Assembly: GCF_014652235.1 (NCBI RefSeq)
Contig: NZ_BMYK01000002.1
Coordinates: forward strand, 248,001-312,000
From: Pseudorhodoferax aquiterrae
Lineage (GTDB): Bacteria; Pseudomonadota; Gammaproteobacteria; Burkholderiales; Burkholderiaceae_C
Direction: 5' to 3'
DNA length: 64,000 nucleotides
This document shows, piece by piece, positions 16,845-25,772 of this stretch. Below the pieces are notes generated by a model. It saw only the letters and a list, made by a program, of their open reading frames with translations. It did no database searches and was not told the origin of the DNA. The translations under genes and the position numbers were made by a program. The number at the start of each line of letters is the position of its first letter. The first letter of the stretch is position 1.

Positions 16845-17711
16845 TCATGCCCCCAGGCCCAACAGCCGCATCGCGTTGCCCTTCAGGATGCCCGGCATCA
16901 CCTCGGGCTTGAACCCTGCTTCCTCCGAATCCTTGAGCCAGCGCTCCGGCGAGATCAGCGGCCAGTCGCTCGCGAACAGCACGCGGTCCTTGAGCAAGGT
17001 GTTGGCGTACTGGATCAGTTGCTTCGGAAAGTACTTGGGGCTCCAGCCCGACAGGTCGATCCAGACGTTGGGCTTGTGCGTGGCCACCGACAAGGCCTCG
17101 TCCTGCCACGGAAAGCTCGGGTGCGCCATGACGATCTGCATGTCCGGGAAGTCGATCGCCACGTCGTCCAGGTGCATGGGGTTGCTGTACTCGAGCCGCA
17201 GGCCGCCACCGCAGCGCATGCCCGAGCCGATGCCGCTGTGGCCGGTGTGGAAGATCGCGGGCAGCTTGTGCTCATTGATGACCTCGTAGATCGGCCAGGC
17301 CATCTTGTCGTAGGGGTGGAACCCCTGCACCGTGGGGTGGAACTTGAAGCCCTTCACGCCGTGCTCCTCGATGAGTCTGCGCGCCTCGCGCGCACCCATC
17401 CTGCCCTTGTGCGGGTCGATGCTCGCGAACGCGATCATGATGTCCGGGTTCTTTTGCGCGGCCTCGGCGATCTCCTCGTTCGGAATGCGCCGGCGGCCCA
17501 GGTTGGACTCGCTGTCCACGCCGAACATCACGAAGCCGATCTTGCGCTCGCGGTAGTAGTCGATGCTCTCCTGAATGGTCGGGCGGCGGCTGGAGCGGAA
17601 GTACTTGTCGGCCGCGCGGTCGTACTCCTCGCCGTAGTTGTCGAAAGGGTTCCAGCAGCTGATCTCGGCATGCGTGTGCGTGTCGATGGCGATGAGGTTG
17701 GTGCAGTCCAC
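16845..17711 (-). CDS. amidohydrolase (Amidohydro_2 family), possible retro-Claisen hydrolase of hydroxycinnamate catabolism
   Basis: This encodes 288 aa from GTG 17711 with GGAG seven bases upstream. It is a TIM-barrel metal hydrolase of the ACMSD-like amidohydrolase 2 family: IDTHTHAE (first metal site), KGFKFHPTVQGF, FHTGHSG, MAHPSFPW and LFASDWPLISP (late Asp ligand) are all intact. It is transcribed divergently from the hydratase/feruloyl-CoA synthase/dehydrogenase operon, sharing the promoter region at 17712-17816. That operon lacks a thiolase. In some bacteria (CouO of Rhodococcus jostii, from memory) an amidohydrolase cleaves the beta-keto aroyl-CoA instead, giving the benzoate and acetyl-CoA. 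I infer the same role here. A decarboxylase role of the ACMSD kind is the main alternative. Confidence 0.82.
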   Translation of the reverse strand: MDCTNLIAIDTHTHAEISCWNPFDNYGEEYDRAADKYFRSSRRPTIQESIDYYRERKIGFVMFGVDSESNLGRRRIPNEEIAEAAQKNPDIMIAFASIDPHKGRMGAREARRLIEEHGVKGFKFHPTVQGFHPYDKMAWPIYEVINEHKLPAIFHTGHSGIGSGMRCGGGLRLEYSNPMHLDDVAIDFPDMQIVMAHPSFPWQDEALSVATHKPNVWIDLSGWSPKYFPKQLIQYANTLLKDRVLFASDWPLISPERWLKDSEEAGFKPEVMPGILKGNAMRLLGLGA

Positions 17712-17764
17712 GGGGGTCTCCGCTTCTAGGGGTAAGTACTAGGAATTCGGCAGGCGCGATCGCC

Positions 17765-17793
17765 TTGATTTGGTTATTTTTCATAACCATAAT
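17765..17793 (+). promoter_or_regulatory. promoter with embedded palindromic operator (probable MarR site)
   Basis: A -35 box TTGATT (17765-17770) and a -10 box CATAAT (17788-17793) are 17 bases apart. The spacer holds a perfect inverted repeat TGGTTAT-TTTTC-ATAACCA (17771-17789). This is the typical size and place of a MarR-family operator that blocks RNA polymerase. It serves the operon starting at 17817, and overlap with the divergent amidohydrolase promoter is possible. The matching regulator is probably the MarR gene at 25773, whose ligand would be a hydroxycinnamoyl-CoA by analogy with FerC/CouR/HcaR (inference). Confidence 0.65.
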
Positions 17794-17816
17794 CGATCCA
17801 CCTCCAGGATGCAATC

Positions 17817-18590
17817 ATGACCCACCCCGACCTTTCCTTCGAACGCCAGGACGACATCGCCATCGTGCGTCTGAACCGCGCCGCCAAGCGCAATGCGCTC
17901 AACGACGGCCTGATCCTCGCGCTGCGCGACTGCTTCCAGAACCTGCCCGAGGGCGTGCGCGCGGTGGTGGTCGACGGCGCCGGCGAGCACTTCTGCGCCG
18001 GGCTGGATCTGTCGGAACTCAAGGAGCGCGACGCAGGCCAGGGCGTGCTGCACTCGCGCATGTGGCACCAGGCACTCGATGGCGTGCAGTTCGGCACCGT
18101 GCCCGTGGTCGCCGCGCTGCACGGCGCCGTGGTCGGCGGCGGCCTGGAACTGGCCAGCGCCTGCCACATCCGCGTGGCCGACGAGACCACCTTCTACGCA
18201 CTGCCCGAGGGCACGCGCGGCATCTTCGTGGGCGGCGGCGGCTCGGTGCGCATCCCCAAGCTGATCGGCGTGGCGCGCATGACCGACATGATGATGACGG
18301 GCCGCGTCTACAAGGCCGCCGAAGGCGAGCGCGCGGGCTTCGCACAGTACCTCGTGCCGCCGGGCCAGGCCCTGGCCAAGGCCATCGAACTGGCCCAGCG
18401 CATTGCGACCAATGCACCGCTGACCAACTACGCGCTCATGCACGCCCTGCCCCGCATCGCCGAGCAGCCGGCCGACCACGGCCTGTTCACCGAAGCGCTG
18501 ATGGCCGGCATCGCGCAGGATGCGCCCGCTGCCAAGGAACGCGTGCGCGCCTTCCTGGAAGGCCGTGCCGCCAAGGTCTCGAAAGACTGA
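17817..18590 (+). CDS. enoyl-CoA hydratase/isomerase (crotonase family)
   Basis: This encodes 257 aa. The crotonase oxyanion-hole segments are present: EHFCAGLDLSEL (residues about 60-71) and HGAVVGGGLELASACHIRVA (about 102-121). It is the first gene of the hydroxycinnamate operon, 24 bases before feruloyl-CoA synthase. It would hydrate the side-chain double bond of the cinnamoyl-CoA thioester. It lacks the longer sequence landmarks I associate with feruloyl-CoA hydratase-lyases (Ech/FerB). Together with the dehydrogenase two genes on, simple hydration is favoured over vanillin release. The hydration role is inferred from family and context. Confidence 0.87.
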   Translation: MTHPDLSFERQDDIAIVRLNRAAKRNALNDGLILALRDCFQNLPEGVRAVVVDGAGEHFCAGLDLSELKERDAGQGVLHSRMWHQALDGVQFGTVPVVAALHGAVVGGGLELASACHIRVADETTFYALPEGTRGIFVGGGGSVRIPKLIGVARMTDMMMTGRVYKAAEGERAGFAQYLVPPGQALAKAIELAQRIATNAPLTNYALMHALPRIAEQPADHGLFTEALMAGIAQDAPAAKERVRAFLEGRAAKVSKD

Positions 18591-18614
18591 CCCCGCCCCT
18601 TTTCGGAGGACGAC

Positions 18615-20504
18615 ATGACGCAGAACGATGCGGCTGCCGCAGGCAGCCTGGGCGGAGCCTTGCCCAAATACCGCCCGCTGGCCTTCGGCGTGACACGCGC
18701 CAGCATCCGCGAGGCCGCAGGCGGCGTGCGCTACGTGCAGGCCGAGACACCGCTCACGCCCTATGCGCACCGCATGACGGACCGGCTGCTGCACTGGGCC
18801 CAGGCCACGCCCGAGCGGAGCTTCATGGCGCAGCGCGCCAGGCGCGCGGATGGCACGCGCGGCGACTGGGTGCATCTCTCGTACCGCGACATGCTGGCCC
18901 AGGCCCGCGCCATCGGCCAGGCCCTGCTCGCGCGCGGCCTGTCGGCCGAGCGGCCCGTGGCCATCCTCGCGGAGAACAGCCTGGACCACGCACTCGTGGC
19001 CTTCGGTTGCCTGCTCGTGGGCATCCCGCACTGCCCGGTGTCGCCGCCCTACGCGCTGGTCAGCAAGGACTACGAGAAGCTGCGCCACGTGATGGGCACA
19101 TTGACGCCGGGCCTCGTGTTCGCCAGCGATGCGCGCTATGCCGCGGCCATCGCCGCCACGGTGCCGGCCGATGTGGAGGTGGTGCTGGGCGAAGGTGCCC
19201 TGCAAGGCCGCGCCAGCACGCCGCTGGCCGCGTTGCTGGACACCGTGCCCACGGCCGCGGTGGACGAGGCCATGGCCCACATCCACCCGGGCACCATCAC
19301 CAAGTTCCTGTTCACCTCGGGCTCGACCAAGAATCCCAAGGCCGTCATCAACACCCACCGCATGTGGTGCGCCAACCAGCAGCAGATGCGGCTGTCCATC
19401 CCGGCGCTGGGCGAGGAGCCACCCGTGCTCGTCGACTGGCTGCCCTGGAACCACACCTTCGGCGGCAACCACAACATCGGCATCGCGCTGGACAACGGCG
19501 GCACGCTCTACATCGACGAGGGCAAGCCCACGCCGGCCGGCATCGCCGAGACGCTGCGCAACCTGCGCGAGATCGCGCCCACGGTGTACTTCAACGTGCC
19601 CACGGGCTTCGAGGCCATCGCCGACGCGATGGAGACGGACCCGGTGCTGCGCAGGAACCTGCTGTCGCGCGCCCGCATGTTCTTCTACGCCGGCGCCGCG
19701 CTGCCGCAGGCCGTGTGGGACAAGCTCAACCGCATCCAGGAGGCCGAGATCGGCGGGCGCCTGGTGATGGGCACGGGCCTCGGAATGACCGAGTCCGGCC
19801 CCTTCGCGCTGTACATCACGCGGCCCCAGGTGGCCACGGGCGACCTGGGTCTGCCGGCGGCGGGCATGGAGCTCAAGCTCGTGCCGACCGACGGCAAGAC
19901 CGAGATCCGCTACCGCGGCCCCAACGTCACGCCGGGCTACTGGCGCATGCCCGACGCCACGCACGAGTCCTTCGACGAAGAAGGCTTCTTCTGCACGGGC
20001 GACGCCGTGGAGTGGATCGACCCTGCCAACCCGCACCTGGGCCTGCGCTTCGACGGCCGCATCGCCGAGGACTTCAAGCTCGCCACGGGCACCTTCGTGA
20101 GCGTGGGTCCGCTGCGCGCCAAGATCACGGCCTACGGCGCGCCCTATGTGCAGGACGCGGTGCTGACGGGCCTGAACCTCAAGGAAGTCGGTGCGCTGAT
20201 CTTCCCGACCCAGGCCGTGCGCGAACTGGCCCGGCTGCCGGCCGACGCGCCCATGGCCGAGGTGCTCGCGCACCACGCCGTGCAGGCGCATTTCCAGCAC
20301 GTGATCGACAAGCTTGCAGCCGACGCCACCGGCAGCGCCAACCGCATCGCGCGCGCCGTGCTCGTGGCCGAGCCGCCGTCCATCGACAAGGGCGAGGTGA
20401 CCGACAAGGGCTCGATCAACCAGCGCGCCGTGCTCAAGCACCGCGACGCCGCGGTGCAGGCGCTGCACGGCGGCACCCTGCCCCACACCATCACCCCGCG
20501 TTAG
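18615..20504 (+). CDS. fcs: feruloyl-CoA synthase (AMP-forming)
   Basis: This encodes 629 aa, ATG 18615 behind CGGAGGA. It belongs to the ANL adenylating superfamily. The phosphate loop FLFTSGSTKNPKAV (residues about 233-246), the INTHRMWCANQQ and VLVDWLPWNHTFGGNHN blocks, GLGMTESGPFAL and FDGRIAEDFKLATGTFVSVG are the feruloyl-CoA synthase hallmarks. The C-terminal Lys region is TDKGSINQRA. It would activate ferulate or related hydroxycinnamates with ATP and CoA in the cytoplasm. The neighbours (feruloyl esterase, hydratase, dehydrogenase, MarR) fit this. Substrate breadth (coumarate, caffeate, ferulate) cannot be read from sequence. Confidence 0.9.
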   Translation: MTQNDAAAAGSLGGALPKYRPLAFGVTRASIREAAGGVRYVQAETPLTPYAHRMTDRLLHWAQATPERSFMAQRARRADGTRGDWVHLSYRDMLAQARAIGQALLARGLSAERPVAILAENSLDHALVAFGCLLVGIPHCPVSPPYALVSKDYEKLRHVMGTLTPGLVFASDARYAAAIAATVPADVEVVLGEGALQGRASTPLAALLDTVPTAAVDEAMAHIHPGTITKFLFTSGSTKNPKAVINTHRMWCANQQQMRLSIPALGEEPPVLVDWLPWNHTFGGNHNIGIALDNGGTLYIDEGKPTPAGIAETLRNLREIAPTVYFNVPTGFEAIADAMETDPVLRRNLLSRARMFFYAGAALPQAVWDKLNRIQEAEIGGRLVMGTGLGMTESGPFALYITRPQVATGDLGLPAAGMELKLVPTDGKTEIRYRGPNVTPGYWRMPDATHESFDEEGFFCTGDAVEWIDPANPHLGLRFDGRIAEDFKLATGTFVSVGPLRAKITAYGAPYVQDAVLTGLNLKEVGALIFPTQAVRELARLPADAPMAEVLAHHAVQAHFQHVIDKLAADATGSANRIARAVLVAEPPSIDKGEVTDKGSINQRAVLKHRDAAVQALHGGTLPHTITPR

Positions 20505-20516
20505 GAGAACCCACCC

Positions 20517-21281
20517 ATGAAGATCGAAGCACAGGCCGCCCTCGTCACGGGCGGCGCATCCGGCCTGGGCGAGGCCACGGCCCGCGAACTGGCCCGTTTG
20601 GGCGCCAGGGTCGCGGTGCTGGACCGCAACCTCGACCGCGCCCGGCAGGTCGCGGCCGAGATCGGAGGCACGGCCCACGCCTGCGACATCACCGACACCG
20701 CGAGCGTGGAGGCCGCGCTGGATGCGGCCGCCGCGGCGCACGGCCCGGCGCGCATCCTCATGAACGTGGCCGGCATCGGCTCGGCCAAGCGCATCGTGGG
20801 CAAGGACGGCCAGGCCGCGCCGCTGGAGGACTTCGCCCGCGTGATCAACGTCAACCTGCTCGGCACCTACAACATCAGCCGCCTGTTCGCGGCGCGCTGC
20901 GCCAGGCTCGATCCACTCGGCGGTGGCGAGCGCGGCGTCATGGTGTTCACGGCCTCGGTCGCGGCCTTCGACGGCCAGGTCGGCCAGCAGGCCTACAGCG
21001 CATCCAAGGGTGGCCTGGTCGGCATGACGCTGCCGATGGCGCGCGACCTCGCGCAGCACGGCATCCGGGTCTGCACCGTGGCGCCAGGCATCTTCGCCAC
21101 GCCGCTGCTGCTGGAGCTGCCCGAGCCGGTGCAGCAATCGCTGGCCGCATCCATCCCGTTCCCGCCGCGCCTGGGCAAGCCTTCGGAGTTCGCCGAGCTG
21201 GCCTGCCACATCGTCACCAACGGCCACCTGAACGGCGAGGTCATCCGTCTGGATGGCGCGCTGCGCATGGCCCCCCGCTGA
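20517..21281 (+). CDS. SDR-type 3-hydroxyacyl-CoA dehydrogenase (HSD10-like)
   Basis: This encodes 254 aa, with the ribosome site AGGAG overlapping the stop of fcs. The NAD-binding motif GGASGLG (residues 12-18), NVAG and the catalytic YSASK are present. The best family match is the type II 3-hydroxyacyl-CoA dehydrogenases ([33 protein letters not shown]). It would oxidise the 3-hydroxy-phenylpropanoyl-CoA made by the hydratase to the beta-keto thioester. It is clearly paralogous to the enzyme encoded at 60478-61260 in the second catabolic region. Confidence 0.86.
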   Translation: MKIEAQAALVTGGASGLGEATARELARLGARVAVLDRNLDRARQVAAEIGGTAHACDITDTASVEAALDAAAAAHGPARILMNVAGIGSAKRIVGKDGQAAPLEDFARVINVNLLGTYNISRLFAARCARLDPLGGGERGVMVFTASVAAFDGQVGQQAYSASKGGLVGMTLPMARDLAQHGIRVCTVAPGIFATPLLLELPEPVQQSLAASIPFPPRLGKPSEFAELACHIVTNGHLNGEVIRLDGALRMAPR

Positions 21282-21303
21282 TCCACCCCGAGGAGACAAC
21301 CCC

Positions 21304-22293
21304 ATGCACCACCGTCGACACTTCCTGCACGCCCTGGCCGGCACCGCCGCCCTCGGCGCGCTCTCGCCGCTGTCCGCGCTCGCCCAGGCGCTGGACCAGG
21401 TCAAGATCATGTACGGCTTTCCGGCCGGCAGCGCAGGCGACAGCGTGGCGCGCCGCGTGGCCGAGAAGCTGGGCGGCACGCCCTACAGCAAGAACCCGGG
21501 CTATGTGGAGAACAAGCCCGGCGCGGGCGGCCGCATCGCCGTGGAGTCGCTCAAGGCCGCGCCGGCCGACGGCTCGGTGCTGACGCTGGCGCCCGTCTCG
21601 GCCCTGGCGGTCTATCCCTACATCTATCCCAAGCTCAGCTACAAGCCCGAGGAGGTCACGCAGGTCTCCATCGGCGCCATCATGTTCCACGGTCTGGCCG
21701 TGGGGCCGGCCGTGCCGGCCGAAGTCAAGACGCTCAAGGACTTCCTGGCCTGGGCCAAGGCCAACCCCGAGAAAGCCAGCTATGGTTCGCCGGGCGCGGG
21801 TTCCATGCCGCACCTGCTGGGCGCGCTGCTGGGCATCCGCGCGGGCGTGGAACTCAAGCACGTGCCCTACCGCGGCACCGTGCCCAGCATCACCGACCTC
21901 GTGGGCGGCCAGATCGCCGCCGCCATGAACCCCAGCGGCGACTACCTGCAGTACATGAAGACCGGCCGCGTGCGCGTGCTGGCCACTTCGGGCAAGAAGC
22001 GCTCGCCCTACCTGCCGGACGTGCCGACCTTCACCGAGCTGGGCTACCCCGATGTGACCTCGGAGGAATGGTTCGGCTTCTACGCACCGGCGAAGACGCC
22101 GGCCGCCACCATCGCCGCCGCCAATGCCGCGATCACGGCGGCGCTGAAGGACAAGACCGTCATCGACGCGCTGGCCATCGTGGGCCTGGTCGCGCACGGC
22201 AGCACGCCGCAGGAGATGGCGGCCGACCAGAAAGCCGAGTTCGAGCGCTGGGGTCCGCTCGTCAAGCAGATCGGCTTCACGGCCGAATCCTGA
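21304..22293 (+). CDS. Bug-family tripartite tricarboxylate transporter receptor (periplasmic)
   Basis: This encodes 329 aa; ATG 21304 is preceded by GGAGACAACCC. A signal peptide spans residues 1-27 (HFLHALAGTAALGAL...LAQA). The Bug/TctC fold shows in YGFPAGSAGDSVARRVAEKL, VENKPGAGGRIAVESL and the usual LAWAKANPEKASYGSPGAGS block. Bug proteins bind small carboxylates and deliver them to TctAB-type permeases. No tctA or tctB is nearby, which is common for orphan Bug genes in Burkholderiales. The operon position suggests it binds hydroxycinnamate or a related aromatic acid (inference). Confidence 0.88.
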   Translation: MHHRRHFLHALAGTAALGALSPLSALAQALDQVKIMYGFPAGSAGDSVARRVAEKLGGTPYSKNPGYVENKPGAGGRIAVESLKAAPADGSVLTLAPVSALAVYPYIYPKLSYKPEEVTQVSIGAIMFHGLAVGPAVPAEVKTLKDFLAWAKANPEKASYGSPGAGSMPHLLGALLGIRAGVELKHVPYRGTVPSITDLVGGQIAAAMNPSGDYLQYMKTGRVRVLATSGKKRSPYLPDVPTFTELGYPDVTSEEWFGFYAPAKTPAATIAAANAAITAALKDKTVIDALAIVGLVAHGSTPQEMAADQKAEFERWGPLVKQIGFTAES

Positions 22294-22332
22294 TCCCCTG
22301 ATCCCACCCACCACCACCGGAGGAGACACCAG

Positions 22333-24024
22333 ATGCCACAGAGCAAACTCACCCTCGCCGCCGCGCTCGCGCCGGCCCTGTTGCTGGCCGCCTGCGGCTC
22401 GGGTGACGACGACCTGCCGCAGCTGGCCGCGGCCACGCCCGCCGCGCTGCAGTCCTGTACCGACCTCGCGGGCCGGATCGCATTTGCGAACACCACCATC
22501 ACGGCGTCCGAAGCCATCGCGGCCGGCACGCTCAAGGTTGCCGGCAAGGACGTGCCCGCGCACTGCCGCGTGACCGGCCGCATGTTCGACCGCGTGAGCG
22601 CCGTGGACGGCCAGAGCTACGCCATCGGCTTCGAGATGCGGCTGCCCAACAACTGGAACGGCCGCTTCTTCTACCAGGCCAACGGCGGCCTGGACGGCAG
22701 CGTGGGCACGGCCGCCGGCGGCATCGGCGGCGGCGGCCCGCTGGACAACGCGTTGAACAAGGGTTTCGCCGTGCTGAGCTCGGACGCCGGCCATGCAGGA
22801 TCCCTGGGTCCCTTCTTCGGCCTGGACCCGCAGGCGCGACTGGACTACGGCTACCAGGCCGTCGGCAAGCTCACGCCCATGGCGAAGAGCGCCATCCAGA
22901 CCGCCTACGGCAAGGCGCCCGACCGCAGCTACCTGGGCGGCTGCTCCAATGGCGGGCGCCACGCCATGGTGGCGGCCTCGCGCTATGCCGAGCAGTACGA
23001 CGGCATCCTCGCCGGCAATCCCGGCACGCGGCTGCCGCGCGCGGCGATCGCCAACATCGCTGGCGCCAAGACCTATGCCGCGCTCGCGACGACGGCGGGC
23101 AACCTGGGCACCGGCTTCACGCAGGCCGAACGCACGCTGGTGAGCCAGGCGGTGCTGGCCAAATGCGATGCGCTCGACGGCGCCAGCGACGGCCTCGTGC
23201 AGGACACGGCCGCCTGCCAGGCCGCCTTCGACCTGGCCCGCGACCTGCCCACCTGCAGCGGCGCACGCGACGGCAGTTGCCTCAGCGCGGAGCAGAAGTC
23301 CGGCATCGTCGCGCTCTTCAAGGGCGCGACGACGGAAAGCGGCACGAAGATCTACGCCAGCTTCCCCTACGACAACGGGCTGCAGACGAACGGCTGGGCC
23401 GGCTGGAAGTTCAGCAACTCGCTGACGCTGGACACGGGCGCCGTGGGCTTCGTCTGGCAGGTGCCGCCGGAGGACCGCAGCAGCTTCAACGGCACGAACT
23501 TCGCGCTCACGGGCAACCTGGACAGCATGCTGGCCAAGGTGCAGGCCACCAATGCCACCTACACCGAGAGTGCGCTGTCGTTCATGCTGCCGGTCAACTA
23601 CGGCCAGCTGCCCACGCTCAAGAACCGCGGCGCCAAGCTCATGGTCTACCACGGCACGGCCGACCCGATCTTCTCGAGCGACGACACGGTGGACTGGTAC
23701 CAGGCCCTGCGGCGGGACAATGGCGGCGATGCCTCCGATTTCGCCCGTCTGTTCCTCGTGCCGGGCATGAACCACTGCAGCGGCGGCCCGGCCACCGAGC
23801 AGTTCGACATGCTCGACGCGCTGGTCAACTGGGTGGAAAAGGGCGAGGCGCCCGAACGCGTGATCGCCAGCGCGCGCGGCGCCGGCAATGCCGGCGGCTT
23901 GAACGCCGATGTGCCCGCGGACTGGGCTGCCGACCGCACCCGCCCGCTGTGCCCCTACCCCCAGGTCGCCCGCTACAACGGCAGCGGCAGCCTGGAACTC
24001 GCCAGCAGCTTCAGCTGCAAGTAA
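22333..24024 (+). CDS. tannase/feruloyl esterase family lipoprotein
   Basis: This encodes 563 aa, ATG 22333 after GGAGGAGACACC. The N-terminus is a lipoprotein signal with lipobox LLAAC (Cys21), so the enzyme is probably anchored to a membrane facing the periplasm or cell surface. Tannase-family landmarks are GGCSNGGRHAM (nucleophile Ser within a Cys-Ser pair), YHGTADPIFS (catalytic Asp) and PGMNHCSGG (His-Cys). These make the CS-D-HC arrangement in which a disulfide links the Ser and His neighbours. It would release ferulate or other hydroxycinnamates from plant cell-wall esters. This is the likely source of substrate for the operon's CoA pathway. Confidence 0.9.
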   Translation: MPQSKLTLAAALAPALLLAACGSGDDDLPQLAAATPAALQSCTDLAGRIAFANTTITASEAIAAGTLKVAGKDVPAHCRVTGRMFDRVSAVDGQSYAIGFEMRLPNNWNGRFFYQANGGLDGSVGTAAGGIGGGGPLDNALNKGFAVLSSDAGHAGSLGPFFGLDPQARLDYGYQAVGKLTPMAKSAIQTAYGKAPDRSYLGGCSNGGRHAMVAASRYAEQYDGILAGNPGTRLPRAAIANIAGAKTYAALATTAGNLGTGFTQAERTLVSQAVLAKCDALDGASDGLVQDTAACQAAFDLARDLPTCSGARDGSCLSAEQKSGIVALFKGATTESGTKIYASFPYDNGLQTNGWAGWKFSNSLTLDTGAVGFVWQVPPEDRSSFNGTNFALTGNLDSMLAKVQATNATYTESALSFMLPVNYGQLPTLKNRGAKLMVYHGTADPIFSSDDTVDWYQALRRDNGGDASDFARLFLVPGMNHCSGGPATEQFDMLDALVNWVEKGEAPERVIASARGAGNAGGLNADVPADWAADRTRPLCPYPQVARYNGSGSLELASSFSCK

Positions 24025-24046
24025 GCCCTTCCCGCACCGAACCGCC

Positions 24047-25756
24047 ATGGACTACCTGCCCCGCCCCGACGACACCCGCTTCCTGCTGCACGAGGTGCTG
24101 GACGCAGGACCGCAATGGCGCGCCTTGCCGGCCTTCGCCGAGGTCGACGACGCGCTGGCGGACCAGGTGCTGGAAGAGGCCGGCAAGTTCGTGGCCGAGG
24201 CCATCGCGCCGCTGAACCGTACGGGCGACGAGGTGGGCTGCCGCTTCGAGGCCGGCGCCGTCACGGCGCCGCCCGGCTTCCGCGCAGCCTACCAGGCGTT
24301 CTGGCAGGCGGGCTGGCCGGCGCTGTCGGCCGACCAGGCCCACGGCGGGCAAGGCCTGCCCGCCGTGCTCGAAGCGGTACTCTACGAATGGCTGTCGGCT
24401 GCCAACCAGGGCTTCACGATGGCGCCCGGCCTGCTGCACGGCGCCTACGAGTGCCTGAAGCACCACGGCAGCCCGGAATTGAAGGACCGCTACTTGGCCA
24501 GGCTGGCCAGCGGCGAATGGCTGGCGACGATGTGCCTGACCGAAGCCCACGCCGGCAGCGACCTGGGCCTGGTGCGCACGCGCGCCGTGCCGCAGGCCGA
24601 TGGCGCGCTGCGTGTGAGCGGCAGCAAGATGTTCATCTCGGGCGGCGAGCACGATCTTTCGGACAACATCGTGCACCTCGTGCTGTGCAGAGTGCCGGAT
24701 GCGCCGCCCGGGCCCAAGGGCCTGTCGCTGGCCCTGGTGCCCAAGGTCCTGCCCAACGGTCAGCGCAACGCGGTCTCGTGCGAGCGCATCGAGGAAAAGA
24801 TGGGCCTGCACGGCAGCCCCACCTGCGTCATGCGCTTCGAGGACGCGACGGGCTGGCTGATCGGCGAGCCCGGCCGCGGACTGGCGGCCATGTTCGTGAT
24901 GATGAACGCCGCCCGGCTGCACGTGGCGCTGCAGGGCATCGGCATCCTGGACGCGGCCTGGCAAAAGGCCAGCGCCTACGCAGCCGAGCGCCGGCAGATG
25001 CGCGCGCCGGGCGCCACCGGCCCCGAACCCAGCCCCATCGCCGAGCACCCGGCCATCGCGCGCATCCTGGACACCCAGCGCGCCTGGATCGACGGTGCAC
25101 GCCTGCTGGCCTACCGCACCGGCCTGCGGCTGGACCTGGCCCGCCATGCCGAAGACCCCAAGACCCGCGCCGCGTCCCAGCGCTGGTGCGCGCTGGCCAC
25201 GCCCGTCCTCAAGGCGGCCTGCACACAGCAGGGTTTCGAGGGCGCAAGCGCCTGTCTGCAGGTGTTCGGCGGGCACGGCTATGTGCGCGAATGGGGCATC
25301 GAGCAGCATGTGCGCGACGTGCGCGTGGCCATGATTTACGAGGGCACGAACGAGATCCAGGCCATCGACCTGCTGGTGCGCAAGGTGCTGCCCGATGCGG
25401 GGGCCGACTTCTCGGCCATGCTGCTGGAGCTGCGCGACGAACTCGACGCCTCGCGCGAGGCCGATGCCGATGCCCAGCGCCGCCTGGCCCAGCTGCGCTA
25501 CCTGGCCACCAGCGTGGCGCTGGCGGCCAAGGCCCAGCCGCGCCTGGCCTACGAGGTGGCCGACGACTTCCTGCGAGTGACCGCGCTGGCCTTGCTGGCC
25601 TGGGCCTGGGCGCGCATCGAGGCCAGCGCAGCGGACGACACGCGCTGGACGCAGCCCGCAGCCGCCTTCCGCCGCTGGGTGCTGCCGGAATTCGACATGC
25701 GGCTCACCATGGTCAAGCAGGCGGCGCAGGCCGTGGCCCAGAGCGCCGCGGCCTGA
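24047..25756 (+). CDS. acyl-CoA dehydrogenase (large, FadE5/AidB-side family)
   Basis: This encodes 569 aa. ATG 24047 begins MDYLPRPDDTRFLLHEVL, the normal start of this larger acyl-CoA dehydrogenase class; the frame stays open upstream inside the esterase gene but that is not family sequence. FAD/substrate motifs CLTEAHAGSDLG and YVREWGIEQHVRDVRVAMIY are present, and the catalytic base is Glu432 in YEGTNEI. In this operon it may desaturate dihydro (phenylpropanoid) CoA thioesters to the cinnamoyl-CoA level, feeding saturated side chains into the pathway (inference). Electrons would go to ETF; the etf genes of this window are at 46.6-48.3 kb. Confidence 0.88.
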   Translation: MDYLPRPDDTRFLLHEVLDAGPQWRALPAFAEVDDALADQVLEEAGKFVAEAIAPLNRTGDEVGCRFEAGAVTAPPGFRAAYQAFWQAGWPALSADQAHGGQGLPAVLEAVLYEWLSAANQGFTMAPGLLHGAYECLKHHGSPELKDRYLARLASGEWLATMCLTEAHAGSDLGLVRTRAVPQADGALRVSGSKMFISGGEHDLSDNIVHLVLCRVPDAPPGPKGLSLALVPKVLPNGQRNAVSCERIEEKMGLHGSPTCVMRFEDATGWLIGEPGRGLAAMFVMMNAARLHVALQGIGILDAAWQKASAYAAERRQMRAPGATGPEPSPIAEHPAIARILDTQRAWIDGARLLAYRTGLRLDLARHAEDPKTRAASQRWCALATPVLKAACTQQGFEGASACLQVFGGHGYVREWGIEQHVRDVRVAMIYEGTNEIQAIDLLVRKVLPDAGADFSAMLLELRDELDASREADADAQRRLAQLRYLATSVALAAKAQPRLAYEVADDFLRVTALALLAWAWARIEASAADDTRWTQPAAAFRRWVLPEFDMRLTMVKQAAQAVAQSAAA

Positions 25757-25772
25757 ACGCCACAATCGGCGC

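Noticed and set aside
16671-17729. 352-aa plus-strand frame opposite the amidohydrolase
   Set aside because: It is a His/Val/Arg-rich antisense shadow; the minus-strand frame has all metal-ligand motifs.
17817-18590. Feruloyl-CoA hydratase-lyase (vanillin-forming Ech)
   Set aside because: The crotonase lacks the longer family landmarks that I expect, and no vanillin dehydrogenase is adjacent, while a 3-hydroxyacyl-CoA dehydrogenase is.
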